Counted from the first letter of the stretch, positions 10,631-20,368 are shown. The stretch is 64,000 nucleotides of DNA from Caballeronia mineralivorans PML1(12) (GCF_001028175.1 NZ_AEJF01000005.1:23867-87866); one strand, 5' to 3'. The notes: a model not told the origin generated them from the letters alone. Made by a program: numbers and translations.

Positions 10631-12283
10631 TTATTGTTTCTTCTTGTCTGTCGACTTGGTCGATTTCGATACCGCTGTGGGTTTTACCGCAGCCGATTTG
10701 ACCGCTTTGGATGGCGCGCTGGATTTTTCGGCAACGCGCGTCACCTTGACCGGGGCGCTCGTTTTGCCGCCACGTGCCGTGCTCTTCGATTCCGGCACGT
10801 GCGTGCCGATCTTCGTTACACCACCCTTGTTCCGGCTCGATGCAGCCACCGTTTCCACGTGCACTGGGCCGGGTTCGGCAGGGACCGCGCGCCCAACCGG
10901 GACGTGCAGCACGATCAACTGACCGGGCATGACCGAATCGCGGTGAGTACGGTTCCAGCTTTTAACCTGCCCTACCGATACGTTGTAGCGATCGGCGAAA
11001 GTCGACATGGATTGTGCGCGGCGAACGCGGATCAGCATCTTGCGGGTATCGGGGACATCCGGCTCCACGGCCAGCATCGCGCTTTCGGCGACATCGGCGC
11101 TGATGTCCTCGTCGTCGTCATCGCTGCGCGGCACCACGATGGTCGAGCCCGCCTTCAGCCGCATGCCGGCCGGAATGCGGTTCACCGACATCAGCGTATC
11201 CGCGTCCACACCAATCTTCTGCGCGATGACCGCAGGCGTCGCACGCTCGCTCACCGTATAGGTCGTCCACGACGACAAGGCGCCCGAATACGACTTCAGG
11301 TTCTTCTGGAAGGCGCTGGCGTTATCGAAGGGAAGCAGGATTTGCGGGCTCGTCGCGCCGAGAATGACCGGCTTGGCAAACGACGGATTGAGCGAGCGGA
11401 ACTCCTCCACCGTCATGCCGGCAAGCTTGGCGGCCATCGTCACGTCCATGTCGCGCGACGTGGTGACCGTCACGAAATACGGGTGGTTCGGGATGTCCGG
11501 CAGCGTCAGGCCGTACATCTGCGGATTCGCAATGATGTTCTTCACCGCCTGCAGCTTCGGGACGTAATTGCGTGTCTCGTTCGGCATCCGCAGGCTTTGA
11601 TAGTCCGTCGGCAAACCCAGCGCCTCGTTTTTCGCGATCGCGCGCTGCACACTACCCTCGCCCCAGTTGTACGCGGCGAGCGCCAGGTGCCAGTCGCCGA
11701 ACATGTCGTGGAGACGCGAGAGATAGTCGAGCGCCGCGCTGGTCGACGCCAGCACATCGCGCCGCTCATCCTGAAACATGTTCTGCTTCAGGTTGTAGTC
11801 GCGGCCCGTGCCTGGCACGAACTGCCACATGCCGGCGGCCTTCGCGACCGACAGCGCCTGCGGGTTATAGGCCGACTCAATAAACGGCAGCAACGCGAGT
11901 TCAGTCGGCATGTGCCGCTGCTCGAGTTCCTCGACAATGTGATACAGGTATTTTTGCGAGCGGCCCGTCATACGTTCGACGTAGTCCGGGCGCTGCGCGT
12001 ACCAGTTCACCTGCATGTCGACGAGGTCGCTTTGCAGGTCGGGAATCTGGAAGCCGCGGCGGATACGCGCCCACAAATCGCCGTCAGGTCCGGAAAGCGA
12101 ATCGACAGACGTCTTGTCGATGTTGATCGTTTCCTTGGCGGTGGCGTTCTTGCGGATTGCGTCTGCTACGGCTTGCTGCGTCTGGGCGGAAGGGGGTGAA
12201 GAAAGGGAGTTGGTCGCTGTCGGTCCCTGGCTGGCACAAGCAGCCAATGTCAGGACGAGGAGCGCGCTAAAAATCAATCGCAT
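10631..12283 (-). CDS. mltD: Membrane-bound lytic murein transglycosylase D with LysM repeats
   Basis: Lipoprotein that cleaves peptidoglycan with formation of 1,6-anhydromuropeptides. I start at the methionine giving MRLIFSALLVLTLAACAS, a lipoprotein signal with lipobox LAAC; the frame is open 23 codons further upstream but without a signal. The SLT domain (about 110-230) has the catalytic-Glu motif LPFIESAYNPQA, then GMWQFVPGTGRDYNLKQN and ALAAYNWGEGSVQRA. Two LysM-like regions follow (about 340-390 and 415-465). The tail is rich in Lys, Ser, Thr and Ala, as expected for a wall-associated linker. Confidence 0.94.
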   Translation of the reverse strand: MRLIFSALLVLTLAACASQGPTATNSLSSPPSAQTQQAVADAIRKNATAKETINIDKTSVDSLSGPDGDLWARIRRGFQIPDLQSDLVDMQVNWYAQRPDYVERMTGRSQKYLYHIVEELEQRHMPTELALLPFIESAYNPQALSVAKAAGMWQFVPGTGRDYNLKQNMFQDERRDVLASTSAALDYLSRLHDMFGDWHLALAAYNWGEGSVQRAIAKNEALGLPTDYQSLRMPNETRNYVPKLQAVKNIIANPQMYGLTLPDIPNHPYFVTVTTSRDMDVTMAAKLAGMTVEEFRSLNPSFAKPVILGATSPQILLPFDNASAFQKNLKSYSGALSSWTTYTVSERATPAVIAQKIGVDADTLMSVNRIPAGMRLKAGSTIVVPRSDDDDEDISADVAESAMLAVEPDVPDTRKMLIRVRRAQSMSTFADRYNVSVGQVKSWNRTHRDSVMPGQLIVLHVPVGRAVPAEPGPVHVETVAASSRNKGGVTKIGTHVPESKSTARGGKTSAPVKVTRVAEKSSAPSKAVKSAAVKPTAVSKSTKSTDKKKQ

Positions 12284-12441
12284 GAACGTCTCGGATTCCA
12301 AAAAAATGTGCTTGGAAATTTGGACCCGATAGTACGGAAGCGCACTCACCACGTCAATATAAACGCAAAAAACATAAAAAAATCCGAGGCCTGCAATGGT
12401 TTTCCACGTTTCAGATGAAGATAACCGCAGGCATGGTCGGG

Positions 12442-13245
12442 TTAGCGAAATTTGTCCTTCCAGCCGCGCATCAGTGTGAAAGCATCGAGCCGGTCGCGCA
12501 CCGGGCGTTCGAACTGCGCGGCGAGCGTGGCCTGCACATTTTTTTCACCGACACGCAGGAACGGATTTGCCTGGCGTTCATGCAGGAGCGTGGTCGGGAT
12601 GGTCGGCTGGTCGCGCGCGCGCAGTTGTTCCGCTTGCTTCTGCCATTCGGCTAGCGCCGCGTTGTCCGGCTCTGCCGCGCGGGCGAAACGGATGTTCGAC
12701 AGCGTATATTCGTGTGCGCAGTGAACCAGCGTGGCGTCGGGAAGTGCGGCGAGCGCGTCAAGGGAGTTCAGCATTTGTTGCGGCGTGCCTTCGAAAAGAC
12801 GGCCACAACCGCTCGCGAACAGGGTGTCGCCGCAAAAAAGATGCGGCGTGCCTTGCGCGTCGTTCGGCTGGAAGTACGCAATGTGTCCGGCAGTATGTCC
12901 GGGGACATCGATAACCGAGCATTCCAGCGCCGGACTCGCGATACTGACGTGATCGCCCTGCTTCACACGCCGCGTCAGATGCTCGATAGCCTCGCCAGCC
13001 GGGCCGATCACCGGGATTTCCCCATCCACTGATTGGCTAACGAGCAGTTTTGCGACGCCGCCGACGTGGTCGTGATGGTGGTGCGTGAGTAAAATAGCGG
13101 TCAGCCGCCAACCGCGTTTCGTCAGATAGGCTTCGACGGGCGCGGCGTCGCCCGGATCGACCACGACGGCATCTTGACCGTCGGATATCAGCCAGATGTA
13201 GTTGTCTTCGAACGCCGGAACCGGCACGTACTCAAGCGTTTTCAT
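12442..13245 (-). CDS. gloB: Hydroxyacylglutathione hydrolase (glyoxalase II)
   Basis: Hydrolyses S-lactoylglutathione to D-lactate and glutathione, the second step of methylglyoxal detoxification. The 267-residue metallo-beta-lactamase-fold protein has THHHHDHVGG (metal ligands), VPGHTAGH, the FCGDTLFASGCGRLFEG loop and the C-terminal glyoxalase II domain with CAHEYTLSN. I start at MKTLEYVPVPAFEDNYIW, the family start. Its start lies only 18 bp from that of the divergent methyltransferase gene, so their promoters overlap. Confidence 0.96.
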   Translation of the reverse strand: MKTLEYVPVPAFEDNYIWLISDGQDAVVVDPGDAAPVEAYLTKRGWRLTAILLTHHHHDHVGGVAKLLVSQSVDGEIPVIGPAGEAIEHLTRRVKQGDHVSIASPALECSVIDVPGHTAGHIAYFQPNDAQGTPHLFCGDTLFASGCGRLFEGTPQQMLNSLDALAALPDATLVHCAHEYTLSNIRFARAAEPDNAALAEWQKQAEQLRARDQPTIPTTLLHERQANPFLRVGEKNVQATLAAQFERPVRDRLDAFTLMRGWKDKFR

Positions 13246-13263
13246 AAGGCGACTCACCCGAAC

Positions 13264-14109
13264 ATGTCAGAGCGAACGATTATAGACTGGCCCGCCTGGA
13301 CGGTTTCCGCGCCCGGCCGCTACGTGCTCGACTGGGAACAGGCGCAGCTCGACCGCGTGGTATCGGATATCTTCGGCTATCACGCGCTGCAGCTCGGCTT
13401 GCCCGGGCTTGACGCGTTGCGTGAGAACCGCATGCCGTATCGTGGGCTCGTGCTCGATACCGCGAGCGCGGCGAGCTCGCCGTTTACACTACCACCGCCG
13501 GTTTCGCCCGACGCGCGCCCAGGCGTGACGTCGTTGCCATCGGCAAGCCGTGGCCTGCACGCGCCGGAGGGACGCAGCGCCGTTTGGTGCGATCTGCTCG
13601 ATTTGCCGTTCGAGGCGCAGAGCGTCGATCTGCTGGTCATGCCGCATACGCTGGAATTCACGAGCGATCCGCATCGGTTGCTTAGAGAGGCCGAACGCGT
13701 GTTGATGCCCGAGGGGCAGTTGATCATCCTCGGCTTTAATTCGCTGAGTCTCTGGGGGGCGCGGCAATCGCTCGGCAAGGTTGCTGGCAAGCCGTTCGTC
13801 CCTTCCGCACACGAAATGATCGCGTTCACGCGGATCAAGGACTGGATCAAGCTGCTCGGATTCGACCTTGAACGCGGACGCTTCGGCTGCTATCGTCCGC
13901 CTCTTCTCACCGAGCAGTGGCTGGCGCGCTATCAGTTCATGGAAGCAGCCGGTGACCGCTGGTGGCCGATCTTCGGTGCTGCCTACATGATCACGGCCAT
14001 CAAGCGCGTGCGCGGCATGCGCCTGATCGGGCCGCGCAAGCTGAAAAAACCCGCCCTCGCGCCGGGCCTCGCCCCGGTCGCCGCGCCGCATACACGCAAC
14101 GAGCATTGA
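13264..14109 (+). CDS. Class I SAM-dependent methyltransferase (UbiE/BioC-like fold)
   Basis: A 281-residue protein with a methyltransferase-11-type C-terminal core: [20 protein letters not shown], then [20 protein letters not shown] and a loop FNSLSLWG. This family usually sits between gloB and rnhA in Burkholderiales; the substrate is unknown. The canonical glycine-rich motif I is not obvious, and a proline-rich stretch lies near residues 75-100 where it would be expected. I start at [12 protein letters not shown]; a longer in-frame start would overlap gloB. The stop codon shares a base with the rnhA start, giving a coupled operon with rnhA. Confidence 0.88.
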   Translation: MSERTIIDWPAWTVSAPGRYVLDWEQAQLDRVVSDIFGYHALQLGLPGLDALRENRMPYRGLVLDTASAASSPFTLPPPVSPDARPGVTSLPSASRGLHAPEGRSAVWCDLLDLPFEAQSVDLLVMPHTLEFTSDPHRLLREAERVLMPEGQLIILGFNSLSLWGARQSLGKVAGKPFVPSAHEMIAFTRIKDWIKLLGFDLERGRFGCYRPPLLTEQWLARYQFMEAAGDRWWPIFGAAYMITAIKRVRGMRLIGPRKLKKPALAPGLAPVAAPHTRNEH

Positions 14110-14567
14110 TGACCTTAGACACTACAGACAAAGTAATCGACATCTATACCGACGGCGCCTGCAAAGGCAATCCCGGCCCTGGTGGCTGGGGCGCGCTGCT
14201 ACGCTTTGGCGACCAGGAAAAGGAATTGTTCGGCGGCGAAACGCCGACGACCAACAACCGCATGGAACTCATGGGCGTGATTTCGGCGCTCGAGGCACTC
14301 AAGCGGCCGTGTCGCGTGGTCATTCACACCGATTCGCAATATGTCCAGAAGGGCATCAGCGAATGGATTCACGGCTGGAAGAAGAAGAACTGGATGACGG
14401 CGGCGAAAACGCCGGTCAAGAACGCGGATCTCTGGAGGCGGCTCGATGCGCTTGTTGGTCAGCATCAGATCGAATGGCGCTGGGTGAAAGGCCATTCGGG
14501 CCATCCGGAAAACGAACGCGCCGATGCGCTCGCGAATCGCGGCGTGACTTCACTCGCCGAAGGCTAA
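14109..14567 (+). CDS. rnhA: Ribonuclease HI
   Basis: Degrades the RNA strand of RNA-DNA hybrids in the cytoplasm. The 152-residue product carries the four acidic catalytic positions: D in [18 protein letters not shown] in NNRMELMG, D in IHTDSQYV, and the D of NERADALAN near the C-terminus. The basic handle [13 protein letters not shown] and the His-bearing loop KGHSGHPEN are also present. Its start overlaps the preceding stop by one base and dnaQ begins 12 bp after its stop. Confidence 0.98.
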   Translation: MTLDTTDKVIDIYTDGACKGNPGPGGWGALLRFGDQEKELFGGETPTTNNRMELMGVISALEALKRPCRVVIHTDSQYVQKGISEWIHGWKKKNWMTAAKTPVKNADLWRRLDALVGQHQIEWRWVKGHSGHPENERADALANRGVTSLAEG

Positions 14568-14579
14568 TTTCTTATTTCT

Positions 14580-15317
14580 ATGCGCCAACTCGTACTCGAT
14601 ACCGAAACCACCGGCCTCAACGCCCGCACGGGCGACCGCATTATCGAAATCGGCTGCGTCGAGCTGATTAATCGACGGCTCACCGGCAATAACCTGCACT
14701 TCTACGTGAATCCGGGACGCGACAGCGATCCGGGCGCGCTCGCGGTGCACGGCCTGACCACGGAATTTCTCAGCGACAAACCCAAGTTCGCCGATATCGC
14801 CGCGGAGTTGCGCGACTTCATCGCGGGCGCGGAGCTGATCATCCACAACGCGCCGTTCGACGTCGGTTTCATGGACGTCGAGTTCGGTCTGGTCGGCATG
14901 CCTTGCGTGAAGGAAGTGTGCGGCGGCGTGATCGACACGCTCGTGCAGGCGAAGCAGATGTTCCCCGGCAAGCGTAATTCACTCGATGCCTTGTGCGATC
15001 GCTTTGATGTCAGCAATGCGCATCGGACGTTGCATGGCGCCCTGCTCGACTCTGAGCTCCTTGCAGAAGTCTATTTGGCGATGACGCGCGGCCAGGAAAG
15101 CCTGGTGATCGACATGCTCGGCGAAACGCCAGTGGCCGGTACCGGTCATGCACCGCGTATTGCGCTTGATGATTTGCAGTTGCCGGTGCTGGTGGCATCG
15201 GAGGAAGAACTGAGCGCGCATCTCGCCGTCCTTGACGATCTCGACAAGGCGGTCAAGGGAACAAGCGTGTGGCGGGTCGAGACGGCGATCGCAGCCGAGG
15301 TGCCGGCGGCGTCCTGA
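14580..15317 (+). CDS. dnaQ: DNA polymerase III epsilon subunit (3'-5' proofreading exonuclease)
   Basis: Proofreading subunit of the replicative polymerase. The 245-residue protein has ExoI MRQLVLDTETTGL, ExoII with HNAPFDVGFMDVEF and ExoIII epsilon with HRTLHGALLDSELLAEVY, all catalytic residues present (DxE, D, HxxxxD). The C-terminal third, which binds the alpha subunit, is more variable. Last gene of the methyltransferase-rnhA-dnaQ cluster, followed by tRNA-Val. Confidence 0.97.
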   Translation: MRQLVLDTETTGLNARTGDRIIEIGCVELINRRLTGNNLHFYVNPGRDSDPGALAVHGLTTEFLSDKPKFADIAAELRDFIAGAELIIHNAPFDVGFMDVEFGLVGMPCVKEVCGGVIDTLVQAKQMFPGKRNSLDALCDRFDVSNAHRTLHGALLDSELLAEVYLAMTRGQESLVIDMLGETPVAGTGHAPRIALDDLQLPVLVASEEELSAHLAVLDDLDKAVKGTSVWRVETAIAAEVPAAS

Positions 15318-15396
15318 TCCAGGCAATCAAATTATTGAAGCGCTCAAAGATTCACTTTACGAACCAGCCAAGCTCTGACATAATCCAAAGCTCTTC

Positions 15397-15471
15397 GGGT
15401 GGTTAGCTCAGCGGTAGAGCACTGCCTTCACACGGCAGGGGTCACAGGTTCAATCCCTGTACCACCCACCA
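15397..15471 (+). tRNA. tRNA-Val(CAC)
   Basis: Full cloverleaf of 75 bases including encoded CCA. Acceptor GGGTGGT pairs with ACCACCC, the anticodon stem CTGCC/GGCAG closes the loop TTCACAC with anticodon CAC, and the T-arm contains GGTTCAATCCC. Its 3' half is the integration target of the island that follows. Confidence 0.97.
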
Positions 15472-15472
15472 G
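15425..15472 (+). other. attL: 3' end of tRNA-Val, left edge of genomic island
   Basis: 48 bases from the anticodon stem to one base past CCA are repeated at 20886-20933 with a single mismatch (A/G in the T-arm region). A direct repeat of a tRNA 3' end with an integrase gene just inside it is the classic footprint of an integrative element. Confidence 0.9.
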
Positions 15473-15478
15473 TATGTC

Positions 15479-15507
15479 CGGAGAGCCTTGCCGTATAAGG
15501 CTCTCCG
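15479..15507 (+). terminator. Hairpin after tRNA-Val, possible terminator
   Basis: An 11-bp perfect inverted repeat CGGAGAGCCTT/AAGGCTCTCCG with a 7-base loop. Only three T follow, so termination is plausible but not strong. Confidence 0.5.
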
Positions 15508-15563
15508 AGTTTGGGTCACGGCTTCGGGCAGGTTTCTTTGCACAGTGCATTGGAGCCTTCATC

Positions 15564-16474
15564 GTGAAACCCAGAATCGACCTTCGGGCTGCCATGGCCC
15601 GCGTCAGTGAGCGCCAGGCCACCGACATGACGTTCAAGGAATTGGCCGACGCCTACTGCACGGTTCAATTCGATGGCGCCGAGCTCCGACTACGAGAGTG
15701 GACGGAGGCTTTCGGTCAGCCGCATGGTCACTCACCACCCGCGATATTTCCCTCGCCGCCGAAGCGCTGCTTCAGTCCGGTCAATACAAACCCTCCACCA
15801 TCAATCGCGACACCAGCCAGATCGGTACCGTCTACAAGTGGGTGATCCGCCGCCATCTTGCGCCGGTCGGGTTCACCTCCCCTACCCTCGGTCTGATGCG
15901 ATTCGAGGAAGGCATCCGCCGCGTCGAGCTCCCGGAGAAGGAAGTCATCGCCCTCCTCAAGGGCGCATATGCGTACCCTGACCGCCGGTTTGCCGTCTAT
16001 GTCCGCCTGCTGCTCGAAAGCGGCGGACGACGTGGCGAGGTCCGTGAACGACGCTGGAAGGATGTTGATCTGGATGCCCGCGTGATCACGGTCATGGAGA
16101 CCAAGACCGACAAGCCGCGACAAATATTTTTCAGCGAGGAATCCGCCGTCCTGATGCGTCGTGTCTGGCCAAAGCGTGACCCCGAAGCCCTGCTGTTCGC
16201 GGGTAAGGTTCCCGGGCAGCCCGTGAATTACCGCGTGTCATGGGAAAAGCTCACCCAGGCGATCGGACGCCCCGATCTCCATCAACATGATCTACGACAC
16301 CACCGCGCCGCCGAGCTCCTCCGCTCGGGCGTCACGATTGCCATCGCCTCGCAGGTCCTCGGCCATAGCTCGCTGATCCTGCAGCGCCGCTATGGCCACC
16401 TTGAATCGAAAACGCTGCGCGAAGCGACTGAACTGTCCTGGACGAGGCACGCAGCCGGACATTCGTCCGCCTGA
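15564..16474 (+). pseudogene. Tyrosine-type integrase, frameshifted
   Basis: Site-specific recombinase of the island, next to attL. The 3' frame carries the catalytic domain: R in LLLESGGRRGEVRER, HDLRHHRAAEL (HxxR), LGHSS and RRYGHL (Tyr nucleophile). Its N-terminal SAM-like/core-binding part (from a GTG at 15564 with GGAG upstream, through MTFKELADAYC and LRLREW) lies in a different frame. The two join if one base is gained or lost near 15710-15720, where TEAFGQ in one frame should run into WSLTTRDISLAAEAL in the other. As read the gene is broken; a sequencing error in the source is possible. Confidence 0.8.
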
Positions 16475-16791
16475 CGTGACACAGCCCCCCGGTGTCTTTG
16501 CCGGGGGCGCTCCCGTTCATACCTAGACCCATTTGCATCACCACTGCAAACCATTTACAAAAAAATTTTCTTCCCCAATCCGGCCTGTTTGCGCAATTGG
16601 TCCATTCAGGCAAATGGATCACGGAGTCTCATCGGATATCACGGAAAATCCCCTGTTCACTCCCGTGATCGCATATCGCCCAGTTTTACGCAATAACCTT
16701 CCTTTGCACGATTTTCCGCCTGTTTGCCATACCGATTTATCGTGACTAGATTGAAATGGCCACCTGCCCGAAGCCCGTGGAGAAAACAACC
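16475..16791. other. Non-coding region between integrase and small ORF
   Basis: 317 bases without a convincing gene. A GC-rich hairpin (about 16486-16512, CCCCCCGG/CCGGGGGC-type) follows the integrase but lacks a T-run. The remainder is less GC-rich than the core and may hold integrase arm sites, which I cannot define. Confidence 0.35.
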
Positions 16792-17037
16792 ATGCAATCG
16801 ACGATCACAAACTGGAAAACCGCCAGCGCGGTCTGGCGAGACTTCGCACGCGCCCATCCTGAACTGGGTTATGACGGCGGCGCGAATTCATGGATTCATT
16901 TTCAGCGCCGCCACGGACAACATCTAAAAGGACTCGACGTTATCCGTCAGACCGGCACCCACCGCCCCATGATTGCGGATACGGATCGATTCGAGCGCAT
17001 CGTATTTGATTTGCTCACACTCACGCGCGTGCCCTAA
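16792..17037 (+). CDS. Hypothetical small protein
   Basis: 81 residues starting MQSTITNWKTASAVW, with GGAG nine bases before the ATG; an in-frame ATG 12 codons earlier lacks a ribosome site. Hydrophilic and mildly basic, without membrane segments or motifs I recognise. It converges on the Lit-like gene and overlaps its 3' end by four bases, which suggests both are real and the region is compact. Confidence 0.5.
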   Translation: MQSTITNWKTASAVWRDFARAHPELGYDGGANSWIHFQRRHGQHLKGLDVIRQTGTHRPMIADTDRFERIVFDLLTLTRVP

Positions 17038-17924
17038 TCCCGGCCCGCAGTCACAAACGCGACCATGGCATCGCCCATGATCTCGTCCCAGGAGTTTCCG
17101 TCCAGGACACTCTGAAGATTCTGATTCGCCAATTGAAACTGAAGCGCTACGGTTGTCAAAGCGCGGATGAAACCATCCCGGGCCACCTGCGCCTGCTCAA
17201 AGCATCGATCCAGTCGCTCCAGCGAGGGTGGATGTGACTTTACCTTGCTATCTTTTCCTTGAGGCTCTTCCAGAAACTGCATGGAGAGAAGGGCTACCGC
17301 CATGCCAAGTTGCCTCTTGAATCGCATGTCGCTATTTTGCTCCCCGGAAAATATCCAGTCTGTCGCCGCAGCGTCCGCGTCAATCTCCTCTTGCGTCGAA
17401 TAAACCGTTTCTATTCCATGTCGCAAACGGATGTGGGCAATTTCATGATGAATAATCCAGGCAATTGCGCACAAGAAAACTTCGCTAACCATAAGCTCGA
17501 CGCTATCATTAGCAGGAGATTGTTCCGGCCTTGGCGCATCCTCCGGCCAGGGAGATCGGTCACCACGCAGCATTCGGCCATGCGCCCAATTCAACAAATC
17601 GACCGCCTGGGATACACATTGTGATTCTTTAAAATCGAAAGTGCTTTTCTGGCCTCTTTGAGCGGCCTGATACTCTTCGACGAGCATCAGAATCATGAGT
17701 GAAAAGCACCAGAGGTATTCCAACGAGAATACAGGAAGCGTCGCCTCCTTCGTGTCGATATTCACCCGGATGGAAAATCCATCATCATCAGATATCGCCA
17801 GGCCAAATCCCACGAGCATCGGATCATCCCTTAATTGCGCCTCCTTTTCCGGTGCAATTTTAAATGGAGCGGCTGCGATAGCCTCACCAAGAAGAACGAT
17901 AGGAGAAGATACAGGAGTAGTCAT
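17034..17924 (-). CDS. Lit-like metallopeptidase (peptidase U49 family), candidate abortive-infection protein
   Basis: 296-residue protein with a zinc-peptidase signature: WIIHHEIAHIRLRH, where HEIAH is HExxH at residues 160-164, followed about 17 residues later by EEIDADAAATDW, which could supply the third ligand. E. coli Lit, as I recall, is 297 residues with its HExxH also at 160-164. Lit cleaves EF-Tu when phage T4 capsid peptide is present and so stops translation. Length, motif and motif position support membership of the U49 family; the trigger and substrate here are unknown. It is read convergently with a small ORF and lies beside the YhcG-type gene inside the tRNA-Val island, a defence-like neighbourhood. 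Confidence 0.7.
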   Translation of the reverse strand: MTTPVSSPIVLLGEAIAAAPFKIAPEKEAQLRDDPMLVGFGLAISDDDGFSIRVNIDTKEATLPVFSLEYLWCFSLMILMLVEEYQAAQRGQKSTFDFKESQCVSQAVDLLNWAHGRMLRGDRSPWPEDAPRPEQSPANDSVELMVSEVFLCAIAWIIHHEIAHIRLRHGIETVYSTQEEIDADAAATDWIFSGEQNSDMRFKRQLGMAVALLSMQFLEEPQGKDSKVKSHPPSLERLDRCFEQAQVARDGFIRALTTVALQFQLANQNLQSVLDGNSWDEIMGDAMVAFVTAGRD

Positions 17925-18024
17925 ATGCCTGTGTTCAAATGGACGTCACACGAAATTATGGCTCATCAATTTAAAGAATGAGGCCGTGGCAAAACGCAAC
18001 TCAATCCGGGGACAGGCATCCCCC

Positions 18025-19074
18025 TCACGCCTCTTCATCACCCAGGCCACCCAGCTCACGCTCGATCTGTTCGATACTCGGCAGACTGGCCTGCAACTCG
18101 ACGGGCAAATCCTGTAGCAACTTGAATTCGGCAATACCCATTGGCTGACTCTTGTCGCTCAGTGCGTATTCGGCCACCAGCTTGTTCTTGCCCTTGCACA
18201 ACAGCAGACCGATGCTGCGGTTGTCATGCTCGCCCTTGACCTGCCTGTCCACAGCGGTCAGATAAAAACCCAGTTGCCCCAGGTGTTCTGGCTTGAATTC
18301 TCCGGCCTTCAGCTCAATCACCACGTAGCATCGCAACTTCACGTGATAGAACAGCAGGTCGATGAAGAACTCATCGCCGCCCACATTCAACAACACCTGA
18401 CGACCCACGAAGGCAAATCCCGCGCCCAGCTCCAGCAGGAATTCCGTAACATGCCGGACCAGCGCGTGTTCGATATCGCGCTCCAACGCCTCCTCGCCCA
18501 AGCCGAGAAAATCGAAACGGTACGGATCTTTCAAGGATTCGCGCGCCAGATCGGACTGCGGCGCAGGCAGCGTGGCCGGAAAGTTGGTGACGGCCTGGCC
18601 GCTGCGCTCCAGCAGGCGGCTTTCGATCTGCATCACGAGCACGTTGCGCGACCAGCCATGCTCGATGGCCTTGGCCGCGTACCAGCGCCGGGTCTCGGCG
18701 CCGGGCAGTTTATCCAGCAGGGCTAGTTGGTGGTACCAGGGCAATTGTGCAAGCACCGCTTGCACAAATTCAGCGTCCGGCCAGGCCTCGGCAAAAGCAC
18801 GCATATATTTGAGGTTGCGCGGCGACAGCCCTTTCATGTCCGGGAAGGCACGACGCAGGTCATCCGCTAACCGGTCAATGACCTTCGCCCCCCACCCCTG
18901 CTCAGCCTGCCGCTGCAGAATGTCACGGCCAAGCCCCCAATACAGCAGCACCAGCTCGCGGTTGACTGCCAGCGACGCACGCTGCCGCGCAGCGTGGATG
19001 CGGGTTTTCAGCTCTGCCAACCAGTCGGCATAGCCTTCCGGCGAAGGCGTCAGGGACGCCGGTTTGTCGCTCAT
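18025..19074 (-). CDS. YhcG/DUF1016 family PDDEXK nuclease-domain protein
   Basis: 349 residues in two parts. The N-terminal DUF1016 domain (about 15-165) has the typical LVLLYWGLGRDI, GWGAKVIDRLADDLR, GLSPRNLKYMR and LAQLPWYHQLALLDK. The C-terminal PDDEXK nuclease domain (about 190-340) has FLLELGAGFAFVGRQ, then D in EFFIDLLFYH and the ExK motif in VVIELKAGEF. Such proteins are common on genomic islands and near restriction and toxin genes. Their physiological substrate is not firmly established. It follows the Lit-like gene's promoter side by about 100 bp on the same strand. Confidence 0.88.
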   Translation of the reverse strand: MSDKPASLTPSPEGYADWLAELKTRIHAARQRASLAVNRELVLLYWGLGRDILQRQAEQGWGAKVIDRLADDLRRAFPDMKGLSPRNLKYMRAFAEAWPDAEFVQAVLAQLPWYHQLALLDKLPGAETRRWYAAKAIEHGWSRNVLVMQIESRLLERSGQAVTNFPATLPAPQSDLARESLKDPYRFDFLGLGEEALERDIEHALVRHVTEFLLELGAGFAFVGRQVLLNVGGDEFFIDLLFYHVKLRCYVVIELKAGEFKPEHLGQLGFYLTAVDRQVKGEHDNRSIGLLLCKGKNKLVAEYALSDKSQPMGIAEFKLLQDLPVELQASLPSIEQIERELGGLGDEEA

Positions 19075-19235
19075 GCAGTTTCTCCACGCCCAGGCACGGC
19101 GATTTTCCTCCCGCTCACTCCCCGCTCAATCGCTAACAAGAATGAAGAGGCCGCCTGAAGCCTCGCTCTCCGCGAGGTGGTCATGTTCGTATCGTCAGCG
19201 ATACCGTCTGGTCGACTGCGCAGTGGCTGCGCTAG

Positions 19236-19830
19236 GAGAGCCGGCCATTCTTTGCTGGCCGGGAGATTTTCCGACCGCCACATCATTTTATCGGACTTCT
19301 CGCCCTACACCAGCCTGACTACGATGCGACGGGCAGGATCGAGTACGGCACGACAACCGAATTCCTCGAGTACGTTACGCCTACGGGCATACCGCCCCGC
19401 CGAACAGCAGTCTATGATTGGGGCGATCGACAAGAAAAAGGCATCGGAGAAATGGTACGGGTCAGAGTCGCACCAGAAGTGTTTGCCGCAGCGCATGAAG
19501 CGGCGCAGCAGGTACTCCAGGGAAGCGCAAGGCTGACCGATATGCAGAAAAATCTTGCGACTCGGTATGACATTGCCGAACGCACCGCGAGTGGATACAT
19601 CGGCTGCTTTCTCGCCATGCGTCGGGGCAGGACATTCAAGACCATCGTCAGCGCGGATGGCCTTCGGTTCATGCTTGCCCGCATAGCCGAAGGCGGCCTT
19701 GGCGATCTGATGATCGCCCTGCAATCGGTCATGAATCACATCACGTATCTGCAAGGCATAACCGGCAACGAACCAGGTCTGCGCCGCGTTCACGCAGAAT
19801 TTGTAGACAGGCTTCGCGAAATGGCGAGAA
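19236..19830 (+). pseudogene. Remnant open frame of unknown function
   Basis: One frame is open from just after a stop at 19233 and codes a plausible soluble protein (IEYGTTTEFLEYVTP, then ARLTDMQKNLATRYDIAER and IVSADGLRFMLARIAEGGLG). It has no ATG near its apparent beginning, the first ATG (19452) falling inside the conserved-looking part. The coding character fades around 19830, where another frame takes over as a MocR-type tail. I think it is a truncated gene. I do not recognise the family. Confidence 0.4.
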
Positions 19831-20097
19831 ACGCTGGCGAACGCACTGGGAGAGCGCGGCGTGACCGTCTCTGGGCGAGACACACTTTGCATCTGGCTTC
19901 CGGTAGCCGACCAGCAGTTCGCGCTTGTCACGCTCGCTGCGCGCGGAATCGCTGTTCAGCCGGGCTCGAGGTTTCAGGTAGCACCGCGACCACACATCCG
20001 GGTCGCGACCAGCTTCAAGATGGACCAGGTGGATGCGATTGCCGATGCGCTTGCGCAGGCAGCTGGCACCTTTGACGATGCGAGATCGCGCGGCTGA
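19807..20097 (+). pseudogene. C-terminal remnant of a MocR-type (GntR/aminotransferase) regulator
   Basis: A stop-free frame of about 95 codons encodes GERGVTVSGRDTLCIWLPV, then ALVTLAARGIAVQPGSRF and PHIRVATSFK. This matches the end of the fold-type I aminotransferase domain in MocR regulators. The wHTH domain and nearly all the aminotransferase domain are absent; the upstream DNA belongs to an unrelated frame. A stranded fragment from past recombination. Confidence 0.6.
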
Positions 20098-20368
20098 AAA
20101 TGTTCGAGTCGCCATCGTTCTCTCGGGATTGTTCGGCAGACAACGACCTCCTAAGCGTTTTCGATAGCCGGGCATTGCGATATGTTGATCTCGTATTTCC
20201 GGACTTCTCCGGCTGTCAGCCTGACTAAATGGTCCGGCCAGTTCCAGTCCCAAGGCGTAAACGCCAGATTGAAAAGCTCGCCAGATGCCAAACGTAGGCA
20301 GTTCGCTGCGAAGAACCGAGGTCCGCGTTCGGGTACCTCCAAGCAGCGCCGGGTCACTTACGTTGATA

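Noticed and set aside
10595..12199. Open frame of 534 codons opposite mltD
   Set aside because: Antisense shadow; MltD with lipobox, SLT motifs and LysM repeats is clear on the other strand.
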